A stretch of 64,000 nucleotides of DNA from Microbispora hainanensis (lineage in GTDB: Bacteria > Actinomycetota > Actinomycetes > Streptosporangiales > Streptosporangiaceae): NCBI RefSeq assembly GCF_006874475.1, contig NZ_VIRM01000016.1, positions 78,466 through 142,465 on the forward strand, read 5' to 3'. The notes under the pieces were generated by a model. The model was not told the origin of the DNA and ran no database searches. It saw nothing but the letters and a program-made list of their open reading frames with translations. Positions 25,079-34,104 of this stretch are shown here, piece by piece (the first letter of the stretch is position 1; the number at the start of each line of letters is the position of its first letter). Position numbers and translations under genes: made by a program.

Positions 25079-25509
25079 CGCAGAAGACCGGGGCCTCCGC
25101 GGACCTCGCATGGCTGCTCGACGATCTCGTCGCGCGGGTCCGCGAGGTCGAGCACGGCATCGTGCTGTCCACCGACGGCCTCCTGCTGGCCGGCTCGCAG
25201 GGGCTTCACACGGAGGACGCCGAGCACCTGTCGGCCGTCGCCTCCGGGCTGCAGAGCCTGGCGCGCGGCGTCGGCGAGCGCTTCCAGGGCGGATCCGTAC
25301 GGCAGACCATCGTGGAGATGAAGTCGGCCTACCTGCTCGTGACCGTGGCGGGCCAGGGCGCCTGCCTCGCCGTGCTCTGCTCGGGAGACGCCGACGTCGG
25401 CCTGGTGGCGTACGAGATGGCGATGCTCGTCGTGCGCGTCGGGCAGTACCTCACCTCGCCGGCGCGGACGACGATCGACCGGACGACGGGGAGCGAGGTC
25501 CGCCTGTGA
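25075..25509 (+). CDS. cvnB: conservon roadblock/LC7 protein
   Basis: A 144-residue roadblock/LC7 (MglB-like) protein: LAWLLDDLVARVREVEHGIVLSTDGLLLAGS in two strands, then the central GERFQGGSVRQTIVEMKSAYLLV and a C-terminal helix. It serves as partner or GTPase-activating subunit for the CvnD small GTPase. GTG start in a GTGA overlap with cvnA. Confidence 0.93.
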   Translation: MTQKTGASADLAWLLDDLVARVREVEHGIVLSTDGLLLAGSQGLHTEDAEHLSAVASGLQSLARGVGERFQGGSVRQTIVEMKSAYLLVTVAGQGACLAVLCSGDADVGLVAYEMAMLVVRVGQYLTSPARTTIDRTTGSEVRL

Positions 25510-25880
25510 ACTCCGAGTGGAGCCCGGACGAGGACCGCTTACTCGACGCGCCGACCATCCGGCCGTACGTGATCGCGCGCGGCCGCACGGAGGCGCAGGA
25601 CCGCTTCGACCTCATCTCGCTCGCGGTGACGATCCGGCCCACCACGGGAACCGAGATCGGGCTGGACCCCGAGCACCAGGCGATCGTGCGGCTGTGCCGC
25701 AGGCCGCTGTCGGTCGCGGAGATCGCGGCCCATCTTGACCTGCCGGCCGGGATCGTCCGGGTCCTCCTCGGCGACCTGTTCGACCGGGGCTTCGTGGCCG
25801 TGCAGCAGCCCCAACCGGAGATGGACGTGCTCGACGAGCGGATGTACAAGGCGGTGCTCGATGGCCTTCGGGCGCTCTGA
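25506..25880 (+). CDS. cvnC: conservon DUF742 protein
   Basis: A 124-residue DUF742 protein with RPYVIARGRT near the N-terminus and a winged-helix-like core (EHQAIVRLCRRPLSVAEIAAHLDLPAGIVRVLLGDL split over helices). GTG start overlaps cvnB by four bases. It is the usual third member of conservon operons; its biochemical role is not settled. Confidence 0.92.
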   Translation: MNSEWSPDEDRLLDAPTIRPYVIARGRTEAQDRFDLISLAVTIRPTTGTEIGLDPEHQAIVRLCRRPLSVAEIAAHLDLPAGIVRVLLGDLFDRGFVAVQQPQPEMDVLDERMYKAVLDGLRAL

Positions 25881-26460
25881 TTCGGGGAAGACCCCGCCGA
25901 GGATGCCCACGGCGATCAAGTTGCTGATCGCCGGTGGCTTCGGGGTGGGCAAGACCACGATGGTCGGCGCGGTGTCGGAGATCCGGCCGCTGCGCACGGA
26001 GGAGACGCTGACCGACCGCAGCGTCGGCGTGGACGACCTGTCCGGGGTCGAGGCGAAGGCGACCACGACGGTCGCCATGGACTTCGGCCGCATCAGCATC
26101 GGGGAGGACTTCGTCCTCTATCTCTTCGGCACCCCCGGTCAGGAGCGGTTCTGGTTCGTCTGGGACGAGCTCGCCCGGGGGGCGCTCGGCGCGGTCGTGC
26201 TGGCCGACACCCGCAGGCTCGCCGACTGTTTCCCCTCCGTCGACTACTTCGAGCGCCGCGGCACGCCGTTCGTCGTCGCGGTCAACTGCTTCGAGGGCGC
26301 TCCGGTCTTCGAGCTGGACGAGGTCAAGCTCGCGCTCAACCTCAGCCAGGACGTGCCGATCATGCTGTGCGACGCGCGCAAGCGGGAATCGGGCAAGGAA
26401 GTCCTGATCGAGCTCGTCAAGCACGCGTACGGCAAGCGGCCGACCGCCGCCGCCCGCTGA
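25861..26460 (+). CDS. cvnD: conservon small Ras-like GTPase
   Basis: A 199-residue MglA/Ras-like GTPase. P-loop AGGFGVGKTTMVG, switch region with TTTVAMDFGRI, G3 motif LFGTPGQERFWF, and G4-like NCFEG. The G3 GTPGQ form is typical of CvnD. ATG 25861 lies inside cvnC by 20 bases. A weak hairpin (ACCCGG/CCGGGT, 26479-26496) follows and may end the operon. Confidence 0.93.
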   Translation: MAFGRSDSGKTPPRMPTAIKLLIAGGFGVGKTTMVGAVSEIRPLRTEETLTDRSVGVDDLSGVEAKATTTVAMDFGRISIGEDFVLYLFGTPGQERFWFVWDELARGALGAVVLADTRRLADCFPSVDYFERRGTPFVVAVNCFEGAPVFELDEVKLALNLSQDVPIMLCDARKRESGKEVLIELVKHAYGKRPTAAAR

Positions 26461-26724
26461 CGCTTTCGTCGGCTCCTCACCCGGGGATGTCCGGGTTCCT
26501 TGGCATGCGCGGCCTTTGGCCCCTTGCGTGCGATTTACGTTTCGTGGCAGGGTGACGTTTCCCTACCTCGGTCCTCACGCGTCCCGCGTTCGAGCCGGGC
26601 GGCCCTACGGTTTCGGTCGCCCGTTAATGCCGCCTGGTTGATCCCTATTGATCCCTTTTGGGCGGCCTCGATCGCCTGTACTTTCGTTCGCCCCCGACCA
26701 TGCGTAACAGGTGCACAACAGCCG
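26461..26724. other. gene-free gap after the conservon
   Basis: It holds the weak hairpin at 26479-26496 and then lower-GC sequence leading to the ABC promoter at 26725. I see no supported gene. Confidence 0.5.
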
Positions 26725-26753
26725 TTGATATGAACCTAACCCCGCTGTAACGT
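26725..26753 (+). promoter_or_regulatory. promoter of the sugar ABC operon
   Basis: TTGATA at 26725-26730 and TAACGT at 26748-26753 with a 17-base spacer. The predicted start site is about 26760, just before the operator pair. Confidence 0.6.
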
Positions 26754-26764
26754 CGGCCCCATCG

Positions 26765-26797
26765 CAGAAACTATCGGGCGACTGCCGAAAGTTTCGG
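26765..26797. promoter_or_regulatory. two tandem palindromic operators (LacI-type)
   Basis: CCGAAAGTTTCGG at 26785-26797 is a perfect 13-bp palindrome. A second copy, read on the other strand as CCGATAGTTTCTG (26765-26777), matches it at 11 of 13 bases. Centres are 20 bases apart, two helical turns. The sites lie right after the promoter, so binding would repress. BxlR-type LacI repressors of actinobacterial sugar transporters use similar CGAA/TTCG sites (family knowledge). The repressor gene is not in the window. Confidence 0.6.
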
Positions 26798-26821
26798 TCG
26801 GAATCCAGAAGGGAAACCACC

Positions 26822-28111
26822 GTGAAGTTGAGTCGGCGAGGTGCGGCGCTCCTGGCGGCGTCGGCACTGGTCCTCGGGGGATGTGGTACTTCGGGGGATG
26901 ACGCCGCCGGAGAGGGCAAGAGCTCAGCCGGCGGCAAGGTGACCGTCGAGTTTTGGAATATCTGGACCACGGATCCCCTGAAGACCTACGGCGCTCAGGC
27001 GATCAAGGACTTCCAGGCCAAGCACCCGAACATCACCATCAAGAGCGTTCCTTACGAGAACGAGGCGTTCAAGGCGAAGCTGACGACGCTCACGCAGTCG
27101 GGCAAGGCGCCGGACATCTTCCAGACCTGGGGTGGCGGCGTGCTCGCCCAGCAGGTCGACGCGGGCCTGGTGAAGGACCTCAGCGGCGACGCCGGGGACT
27201 GGCTCGGCACCTTCACCGACGCCGCGCTGTCGGCCTACCAGGTCGAGGGCAAGACCTACGCCATCCCCGACGACATCGGCATGGTGGGCTTCTGGTACAA
27301 CAAGGCGCTGTTCAAGAAGGCCGGGATCGCCGAGCCTCCGGCGACGTGGTCGGCCCTCCTCGATGACGTCAAGAAGCTGAAGGCGGCCGGGATCACCCCG
27401 ATCGCGCTCGCCGGCAAGGACAAGTGGCCGGGTCACTACTACTGGGCCTACCTCGCCATGCGGATCGGCGGCCTCGACGCCCTCAAGCAGGCCGGTGGCA
27501 GCAAGGACTTCACGGGTCCGGCCTTCGTGCAGGCAGGGCAGAAGCTCAAGGAACTGGCCGACCTCCAGCCGTTCCAGAAGGGCTACCTCGGCGCGACGTA
27601 CGGCGACCCGGGCGGTCAGGCCGCGACCATGGGTGACGGCAAGGCCGCGATGGAGCTGATGGGCCAGTGGGCGCCCGCGGTCCAGAACGACGCCGGCAAG
27701 GGCCTGGGCGACGACCTCGGCTTCTTCCCCTTCCCGGCCGTGGACGGCGGCCAGGGCGCGGTCACCGACGCCTTCGGCGGCGGCGGCGGCTACGCCATCG
27801 GGGCCGACGCCCCGGCGGAGGCGATCGAGTTCCTGAAGTTCCTCACCGAGAGCACCGAGCACCGCAAGGCCGTCGCGACCGGCGGCGTGCTCCCGGTGCT
27901 GAAGGGCGAGGAGGACGCGGTCACGGACCCGAACCTCAGCGTGGTCGCCAAGAACCTCGCCACGGCCACCGGCTTCCAGCTCTACCTCGACCAGGCGTTC
28001 CCGCCGGCTGTCGGCCAGGAGGTCAACGACTCCGTGGCCGAGCTGATCGGCGGCACCAAGACGCCGGAGCAGGTGGCGCAGGCCATCACGGAAACGGCGA
28101 AGTCGGAGTAA
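26822..28111 (+). CDS. sugar ABC transporter substrate-binding lipoprotein
   Basis: A 429-residue extracellular solute-binding protein family 1 member. Lipobox VLGGC with acyl-Cys at residue 21. Mature start VTVEFWNIWTTDP, then TLTQSGKAPDIFQTWGGG and the hinge region GMVGFWYNKALFKKAGI, as in oligosaccharide binders (xylobiose BxlE and relatives). First gene of an operon with two permeases. GTG start with AAGGGAAA upstream. The ligand is probably a plant-derived oligosaccharide. Confidence 0.92.
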   Translation: MKLSRRGAALLAASALVLGGCGTSGDDAAGEGKSSAGGKVTVEFWNIWTTDPLKTYGAQAIKDFQAKHPNITIKSVPYENEAFKAKLTTLTQSGKAPDIFQTWGGGVLAQQVDAGLVKDLSGDAGDWLGTFTDAALSAYQVEGKTYAIPDDIGMVGFWYNKALFKKAGIAEPPATWSALLDDVKKLKAAGITPIALAGKDKWPGHYYWAYLAMRIGGLDALKQAGGSKDFTGPAFVQAGQKLKELADLQPFQKGYLGATYGDPGGQAATMGDGKAAMELMGQWAPAVQNDAGKGLGDDLGFFPFPAVDGGQGAVTDAFGGGGGYAIGADAPAEAIEFLKFLTESTEHRKAVATGGVLPVLKGEEDAVTDPNLSVVAKNLATATGFQLYLDQAFPPAVGQEVNDSVAELIGGTKTPEQVAQAITETAKSE

Positions 28112-28118
28112 CTGTCGC

Positions 28119-29045
28119 GTGAAGACGACGAGACCCCGGAGCCTCAGGCTCCGGGGGTTCACCACTATCCTTCTGTTCCTGCTTCCCGCGCTTGTGCTCT
28201 TCTTCGGGCTCGTCGTGGCCCCGATCCTGCTCGCCTTCTACGCGAGCGTGTTCAAGTGGAACGGCATGCGCGGGCTGCCGACGGACTTCATCGGCCTGGC
28301 GAACTTCACCCGGCTGCTGGCCGACGAGGTCTTCCTCGGGGACCTGTGGCGCGGACTGCTGCTGATCATCCTGTCTCTGGTGATCCAGCTTCCCCTCTCG
28401 CTGGGCATCGCCATGCTGCTCAACCAGAGGATCCACGGCCGGGCGTTCTTCCGCCTGCTGTTCTTCGCCCCGTACGTGTTGTCCGAGGCGATCACCGCGG
28501 TCCTCTTCATGATGATCCTGTCGCCCACCGAGGGCCTGGCCAACTACATCCTCGGCTGGTTCGGCATCGACCCCCTCGACTGGTTCGCCGACCCGTCGTC
28601 GGTGATGATGTCGGTGTTCATCGTCATGACCTGGAAGTACTTCGGCTTCCACATGATCTTGTACATCGCCGGCCGCCAGGGCATCCCGAGGGAGCTCACC
28701 GAGGCCGCCCAGATCGACGGCGCGACCGGGTGGAAGGTCTTCCGCTACGTCACGCTGCCGCTGCTCGGGCCCACGATCCGCATCAGCGTGTTCCTGTCGG
28801 TCATCGGTGCGATCCAGCTGTTCGACCTGGTCTGGATCATCACCGGCGGAGGCCCGTCGCACTCCTCCGAGACCATGGCCGTCACGATGTTCCAGTTCGG
28901 CTTCAAACGCTTCCAGGTCGGCTACGCGAGCGCGATCAGCGTGGTGATGTTCTTCATCAGCCTCGTGTTCGCGGTGTTCTACCAGAGATACGTCATGCGC
29001 CGCGACCTCGAAGGAGCGAGCACCGTGCTGAGGGACCAGCGATGA
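28119..29045 (+). CDS. sugar ABC transporter permease (MalF type)
   Basis: A 308-residue permease with six membrane segments. The cytoplasmic EAA loop reads ELTEAAQIDGATGWKVFRYV, which docks the ATPase. GTG start eight bases after the binding-protein gene. It overlaps the second permease by four bases (ATGA). Confidence 0.93.
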   Translation: MKTTRPRSLRLRGFTTILLFLLPALVLFFGLVVAPILLAFYASVFKWNGMRGLPTDFIGLANFTRLLADEVFLGDLWRGLLLIILSLVIQLPLSLGIAMLLNQRIHGRAFFRLLFFAPYVLSEAITAVLFMMILSPTEGLANYILGWFGIDPLDWFADPSSVMMSVFIVMTWKYFGFHMILYIAGRQGIPRELTEAAQIDGATGWKVFRYVTLPLLGPTIRISVFLSVIGAIQLFDLVWIITGGGPSHSSETMAVTMFQFGFKRFQVGYASAISVVMFFISLVFAVFYQRYVMRRDLEGASTVLRDQR

Positions 29046-29899
29046 GCGCCAACCGTCACAAGCAGTCGCCGACGTCGGGCGGTCCGCTGCGCAGCATCTC
29101 CCTGCACACGATCGTCGTGATCACGGCGTTGTTCGTCGGCATCCCGCTGCTGTACGGCGTGCTCGGCGGGTTCAAGACGACCCGGCAGCTCTCGAGCAAC
29201 CCGATCGGCCTGCCCAGCCCCTGGGTGCCGGAGAACTACACGAGCGTCCTCGGCTCCGCGTCGTTCTGGCAGATGCTCTGGAACAGCACCTACATCGCGG
29301 TGCTGACCACGCTCGTGGTCGTCGCGGTGTCCGCGCTGGCGGCCTTCGTGTTCGCGCGCTTCGCCTTCCGGGGGCGTGAGGCGCTGTTCACGATGTTCGC
29401 CGCCGGGCTCATGTTCCCGTTCGCGGTGGCGATCCTGCCGCTGTTCGTGCTGCTGCGGATGTTCGGGCTGCTGGACAACCCGCTCGGCGTGATCCTCCCG
29501 CAGGCCGCCTTCGGCATGCCGATGACGATCATCATCCTGCGCGGCTTCTTCCGGGCCATCCCGGGAGAGATCGAGGAGGCGGCGATCCTCGACGGGTGCT
29601 CCCCGCTCGGATTCTTCTGGCGGATCCTGCTGCCGATGGCCCGGCCCGCGATCGCCACGGTCTCCGTGCTCGCGGTGGTGAACAGCTGGAACCAGTTCAT
29701 GCTGCCGCTCGTGGTGTTCAGCGACGACAGCCTGTTCACCATCCCGCTGGGCGTCATGCAGTTCCAGGGGCAGTACGCCACGGACATCGCACGCGTCATG
29801 GCCTACATCGTGGTCGCGATGCTGCCCGCCCTCGGCTTCTACGCCGTGGCCGAGCGTCAGCTGGTGAGCGGCCTGACCGCGGGGGCCATCAAGGGCTGA
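29042..29899 (+). CDS. sugar ABC transporter permease (MalG type)
   Basis: A 285-residue permease with six membrane segments and EAA loop EIEEAAILDGCSPLGFFWRI. The operon has no ATP-binding gene, as is normal in actinobacteria, where a shared MsiK ATPase powers many sugar importers. No glycosidase follows. Confidence 0.93.
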   Translation: MSANRHKQSPTSGGPLRSISLHTIVVITALFVGIPLLYGVLGGFKTTRQLSSNPIGLPSPWVPENYTSVLGSASFWQMLWNSTYIAVLTTLVVVAVSALAAFVFARFAFRGREALFTMFAAGLMFPFAVAILPLFVLLRMFGLLDNPLGVILPQAAFGMPMTIIILRGFFRAIPGEIEEAAILDGCSPLGFFWRILLPMARPAIATVSVLAVVNSWNQFMLPLVVFSDDSLFTIPLGVMQFQGQYATDIARVMAYIVVAMLPALGFYAVAERQLVSGLTAGAIKG

Positions 29900-29972
29900 T
29901 CCGAGCGGACAGCCGTACGGGGTGGCCGGGCGTCGCGATCCCCCTGCACGCGCCCTATGGTGATCGGGACAG

Positions 29973-30011
29973 AGGGCGAAACCGCAGGGCGAAACCGCAG
30001 GGCGAAACCGC
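29973..30011. repeat. three 13-bp direct repeats before the GNAT gene
   Basis: Unit AGGGCGAAACCGC, copies at 29973-29985, 29986-29998 and 29999-30011, all identical. The array ends immediately before the ribosome site (GGGGGAGA) of the GNAT gene. Confidence 0.85.
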
Positions 30012-30023
30012 AGGGGGAGACCG

Positions 30024-31010
30024 ATGGCGGAACCGATCGTCCGTCCCGCCGCCGGAGCCGACATGGCCGGCGTACGCGCCGTCGCCGGCCACTTCGGCCT
30101 CCTGGACCTGTGGCCGGAGCGGCCGGACTTCGTGGACGCGGAACGCGAGTTCGGCGAGGTGCTCGTCGGCGAGGTGGACGGCACGATCGTGGGGTTCGGC
30201 GGCACGCTGCGCCGGGGGACGGTCACACACCTCGGAGACCTGTTCGTCCTGCCCGGCCACCAGTCGTCGAGGGTCGGCCGCACGATCCTCTCGCGCCTGC
30301 TGCCCGGCGACACGCCCAAGGTCACCTTCGCGTCGGACGACAGGAGGGCGCTCGCGCTCTACGTCAGGAACGGGATGCGCCCGCGCTGCCCGCTCTTCTA
30401 CCTGACGCGCAGACCGCCGGGCGAGCAGGCGGCACCGGGAGAGGCGGACGTCCACACGGCGGGCCTTCGGGCGCCGGGGGTGGCGGACGTCCGGGCGGCA
30501 CCGGGAGAGACGGACGTGCGGGCGGCGGCGGCCCTGGACGCCCACGTCTCCGGTGGCGACCGCACCTCGACCCTCACCTGGTATGCCGGGCTGCCCGGGG
30601 TGGCCCTGCACGTCAGCGGCTCGGGCTACGCGTTCGTCAGGACGGCCGGAGACCAGGTCGTCATCGGCCCGGCCGGGGGCGCGACCCCGCAGGACTGCGC
30701 CGGCATCGTGCTGAAGGCGGCGAACGCCCACCACCGTGCTGTGCCGGTCCACATGCCGGTCCACATGCCGGTCCACATGCCGGTCCACATGTCGAGTCAC
30801 GGGCCGGGCCCTACGCCGGGTCATGGGCCGGTGCACGGGCCGGTGCACGCGCCGGGCCACCTGCCGGTCCACGTGGCGGTGCCCGGCACGCATCCGCTGC
30901 TCGCCCTGCTGCTGGAGGCGGGCTGGCGCATCGGCGACATGGACACGTTGATGACCAGCGAGGACGTCATGCGGCTCGACTGCTACATTCCGCATCCCGA
31001 TCTCGGCTGA
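30024..31010 (+). CDS. GNAT-family N-acetyltransferase with repeat insert
   Basis: A 328-residue protein. The N-terminal half is a GNAT domain: EVLVGEVDGTIVGFGGTLRRG, then VTHLGDLFVLPGHQSSRVGRTIL, the acetyl-CoA pyrophosphate-loop region. The second half is a weaker GNAT-like unit interrupted by low-complexity inserts: residues 135-170 carry variations on DVRAAPGE, and near residue 241 PVHM is repeated four times. ATG 30024 with GGGGGAGA close upstream. Substrate unknown. Confidence 0.75.
   Translation: MAEPIVRPAAGADMAGVRAVAGHFGLLDLWPERPDFVDAEREFGEVLVGEVDGTIVGFGGTLRRGTVTHLGDLFVLPGHQSSRVGRTILSRLLPGDTPKVTFASDDRRALALYVRNGMRPRCPLFYLTRRPPGEQAAPGEADVHTAGLRAPGVADVRAAPGETDVRAAAALDAHVSGGDRTSTLTWYAGLPGVALHVSGSGYAFVRTAGDQVVIGPAGGATPQDCAGIVLKAANAHHRAVPVHMPVHMPVHMPVHMSSHGPGPTPGHGPVHGPVHAPGHLPVHVAVPGTHPLLALLLEAGWRIGDMDTLMTSEDVMRLDCYIPHPDLG
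30744..30791 (+). repeat. 12-bp in-frame repeat encoding (PVHM)4
   Basis: Four identical units CCGGTCCACATG inside the GNAT gene. Related imperfect units (GGGCCGGTGCAC) continue for 60 bases, giving a His/Pro-rich patch that could bind metal. Confidence 0.85.
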
Positions 31011-31027
31011 AAGGCCGCGGCCCCCGT

Positions 31028-31050
31028 CCCCGGCCAGGGGGATGCCGGGG
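31028..31050. terminator. hairpin between convergent genes
   Basis: CCCCGGC (31028-31034) pairs with GCCGGGG (31044-31050), 17 bases after the GNAT stop and about 95 bases beyond the SH3-protein stop. Confidence 0.4.
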
Positions 31051-31145
31051 AAGGGGGCAGCGCGGCTTCGCCGAGTCCGGCGAGTGCCGGCCGGCGCGTC
31101 CCATGCCTGCTGGTCAGCGCGTTCCGGGCTTTCCGGCCCGAGCCG

Positions 31146-31859
31146 TCACATCCTGCGGAGGTAGCGGGCGGAGGCCCATCCGGGAATGCCGTCGCCGCTG
31201 TCCACGGCCACCCAGCCGCGGGTGGCGTCGCAGGCTCCGGCGATGTTCCCGTCGGCCCGCCGCAGCTTGCCGACGGGGGCGTGGTGGATGCCGGCGCCCT
31301 CGCGGACGTTGAGGAAGCTGCCCTTGCGCACGTGCCGGAGGCGGTAGACGCACGAGAGCGAGGGCCGTCCGCTCAGGTCGAGCCGGCGGAGGTAGCGGGC
31401 GGCGGCGTAACCCGAGGTCCCGCCGGCGGTCTTCACCGCGATCCAGCCGCCGGTGGCGGTGCAGGCGCCGGAGAACCCTCCGTCGGCCGGTCGCAGCTTG
31501 GCGACGGGGGCGTGGCGGATGCCGGCGCCCTCGCGGACGTTGAGGAAACCCCCCTTGCGTACGCCCTTGATCCGGTAGGCGCACACGAGACCGGGCCCCC
31601 GCTGGGCCTGGTGCACGACCTCCCCGTACGGCCCCGACGCCGTGGGATCACCGGGGCCGGGAGGCCGGACCGTCGCGGCTCCCGAGCCGGGATGCCCCCG
31701 GACGCCCGACGCCGGCTCGGTTGCGATCCTCGGTGTGAGGTGCCCCCCGGCGTCGGAACCGGCCGGTCCCGCGAGGGCCGGCGTGGGCTGGCCCGCGACG
31801 AGCCACCCCGCGGCGGCCAACGTCGCCAGCGCGGGAACGATGCTCTTCGCCACTGTCAC
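31146..31859 (-). CDS. secreted protein with two SH3-like repeats
   Basis: A 237-residue exported protein. Signal peptide to about residue 30 (GQPTPALA). After a Gly/Pro-rich linker come two near-identical bacterial SH3 units of about 65 residues. Each has GxFLNVREGAGIxHAPVxKLRxADG, a conserved Cys pair (CAYR/CTATGGW and CVYR/CDATRGW), and a final RYLRR. SH3b domains usually bind peptidoglycan. GTG start; a second GTG six bases later has better spacing from GGGAGA. Confidence 0.82.
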   Translation of the reverse strand: MTVAKSIVPALATLAAAGWLVAGQPTPALAGPAGSDAGGHLTPRIATEPASGVRGHPGSGAATVRPPGPGDPTASGPYGEVVHQAQRGPGLVCAYRIKGVRKGGFLNVREGAGIRHAPVAKLRPADGGFSGACTATGGWIAVKTAGGTSGYAAARYLRRLDLSGRPSLSCVYRLRHVRKGSFLNVREGAGIHHAPVGKLRRADGNIAGACDATRGWVAVDSGDGIPGWASARYLRRM

Positions 31860-32016
31860 GATCTCTCCCTTCGGTCGGCATCGTCCACGCCCGGCCGGGG
31901 GGACCCGGGCCTGTTCTGCTCACCCGAAGTTCTGATCTGATTACCGAGCGTTTACACCTCGGTGGAATTCCCGCTCTGATTTTTTACTCGACGCCTTGGG
32001 AAAAAGGGTGATTCGG

Positions 32017-34104
32017 TCACCCGCCGTGCGCGCCGTGGAAGGGCGAGGTCACCCCCTGGTAGGCCAGGTGCAGCATCATGCCCAGGTCGGCGTGGCTCAG
32101 GTTGTGGCAGTGGTTCATCCACAGCCCCGGATTGTCGGCGCGGAAGGCCACCTCCCACACCTCGCCCGGCCGTACGTCGAAGGTGTCGAGCCACAGGGGA
32201 CTGCCGGTGACGGAGTTGCCGTTCCGCGAGAGCACGAGCACCCGATGGCCGTGGAGATGCCAGGGGTGGGTATCCCGGCCGCGGTTGACCACGGTGAGCC
32301 GCACCAGGTCGCCGTCCCTGACCACTTCCGTGGGGATGTTGGGGAAGGCGAGGCCGTTCACCGTGTGCGCATACGCCGGCCGCCCGTTCGTCAGCGCGAG
32401 CCCCCGGTCGAGGACCAGCGTGAAGTCCCGGTCGAACCGGCTGCGGGACGTGTACGGCGTGGACGCGGGGGCGCCATATCGGGTCAGGTCGAGCTCCGGC
32501 CAGTCCGCCGTCCGACCGTCGGCGGCGGCAACGGCACCGGCGTCCGCCGTCGCGCTCACGCCCTGTGTTGTCGTGGGGCTCGCGCCTTCCGGGACGAGTC
32601 GTACGGAGTCGGTGCGGTCGTCGATCTTCAGCACGACGGGGCCCGAGGGCATCGTGAACGCGAGGTCATACCGGCCGCCCGCCGCGAGTCGCAGGCCGGC
32701 CTCGCCGAGCGTGCCCGGCCCGTTGAGGTCCGTCCCGTCCACCGCCACCAGCCGGTAGGGCGTGCCCGCCAGCGTGAACCGATGCGGCGTGCTGTCGGTG
32801 TTGATCAGGCGCAGCCGTACGGGCGTGCCCGGCGCGGCCTGCTTGGCCAGGGGCTGGTCGCGATCGCCCGTCACCAGCACGCCTCCGAGCGTGTGCACGG
32901 GCAGCGTGAGGTCCAGTCCTGTGGGCGCGGCTCCCTTCGGCGCGACGACGAGCGTGCCGTAGAGCCCCATGCGGACGCCGATGTCGGACACCTCATGGGT
33001 GTGATACCAGTACGTCCCCACCTGCTCGGCGACGAAGCGGTAGACGAACTCCCCGCCGGGCGGCACGGCGTCCTGGGTCAGGCCGGGCACGCCGTCCTCG
33101 CCAGAGGGCACGTCATAGCCGTGCCAGTGCAGCGTCACCCCCGACGTGATGTCCACGTTGCGCAGCCGCACCTCGATGAGGTCGCCCTGCTCGGCGGTGA
33201 GCGGCGGCCCCGGAACCTGACCGTTGAAGGTCCACGCCGGCACCTTCCGTCCCGAAGACAGCGTGACGGTCGCCATACGGGCCGTCAGGTCGAAGCGGCG
33301 TACGGCGCCGCCCGGTGGAGGCGTGGCCGGGCCGCGCAGGTCGGTCACCGGACGAGGCGGTCCGCCCACGGCGGATCCTGTCGAGGCGGAGTGGTCGTGG
33401 GAGGCGGGCTGCACCCCCATGTCGGTGGCACCCATGTCCATGCCGTCCGTGTCCATGCCGTTCATGTCCATGCCGTTCATGTCCACGGCACCCATGGCGG
33501 TGGCGCCTTCCGGGGCGGAGCCCTCCGCCGTGGCCGGCGCGGAGGGAAGGAAGACGAGACCGGCGCCGAGCACGGCGGCCACGGCGGTGGCCGCCGTCGC
33601 GGACCGCAGCCCCGGGACACGCGCGCTCATCGCTCTCCAGGTCCCCAGGACGGCCCCCGCGACAACGGTCAGGAGGAGGAGAGCGGTGCCCGGATCCGCC
33701 GGATATCCGATCAGGAAGGTCTGCACGATCCCGGCCGCCGCGGCGTACCCCGCGCCGAGCAGCGGGACCGCGACCACGGGTGCTCTGACGGCGTCGCGCG
33801 AGGCCGCGTCCGCCCGCCGGGCGGCCCGAAGCAGGCGCGGCCCGGCGAGCGCGGCGGCCACGACGCTCGCCGCGACGAGAAGCGGCAGGGCGACGGTGAT
33901 CTTCTCCTGCACGAACCACCAGCCGGCCCCGGCCAGGGCCAGGACGGACCAGACCCGGGCCAGGGACGCGACCAGGGCGACCGCGAACAGGGCCGCGGCC
34001 GTCCTCGGACGGCGGGCCGCGGCCGTCGCGCCGGCGCCCACCCACGCCGCCGCGGTCAGCACCGAGACGAGCAGGTCGAGCGCCATGAGCAGGTCGGTCG
34101 TCAT
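32017..34104 (-). CDS. multicopper oxidase fused to a membrane domain
   Basis: A 695-residue protein from ATG 34104. Residues 1-190 hold about five membrane helices. Residues 204-229 form a Met-rich segment with eight Met in 26 positions. Three cupredoxin domains follow, with all copper motifs: HWHGYD, YWYHTHE, HPWHLHGH and HCHNLSHADLGM (the T1 site has a Met axial ligand). It probably oxidises Cu(I) or phenolics at the outer membrane face. The start overlaps the stop of the DUF6220 gene (ATGA). A longer in-frame extension upstream overlaps that gene and is not credible. Confidence 0.9.
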   Translation of the reverse strand: MTTDLLMALDLLVSVLTAAAWVGAGATAAARRPRTAAALFAVALVASLARVWSVLALAGAGWWFVQEKITVALPLLVAASVVAAALAGPRLLRAARRADAASRDAVRAPVVAVPLLGAGYAAAAGIVQTFLIGYPADPGTALLLLTVVAGAVLGTWRAMSARVPGLRSATAATAVAAVLGAGLVFLPSAPATAEGSAPEGATAMGAVDMNGMDMNGMDTDGMDMGATDMGVQPASHDHSASTGSAVGGPPRPVTDLRGPATPPPGGAVRRFDLTARMATVTLSSGRKVPAWTFNGQVPGPPLTAEQGDLIEVRLRNVDITSGVTLHWHGYDVPSGEDGVPGLTQDAVPPGGEFVYRFVAEQVGTYWYHTHEVSDIGVRMGLYGTLVVAPKGAAPTGLDLTLPVHTLGGVLVTGDRDQPLAKQAAPGTPVRLRLINTDSTPHRFTLAGTPYRLVAVDGTDLNGPGTLGEAGLRLAAGGRYDLAFTMPSGPVVLKIDDRTDSVRLVPEGASPTTTQGVSATADAGAVAAADGRTADWPELDLTRYGAPASTPYTSRSRFDRDFTLVLDRGLALTNGRPAYAHTVNGLAFPNIPTEVVRDGDLVRLTVVNRGRDTHPWHLHGHRVLVLSRNGNSVTGSPLWLDTFDVRPGEVWEVAFRADNPGLWMNHCHNLSHADLGMMLHLAYQGVTSPFHGAHGG

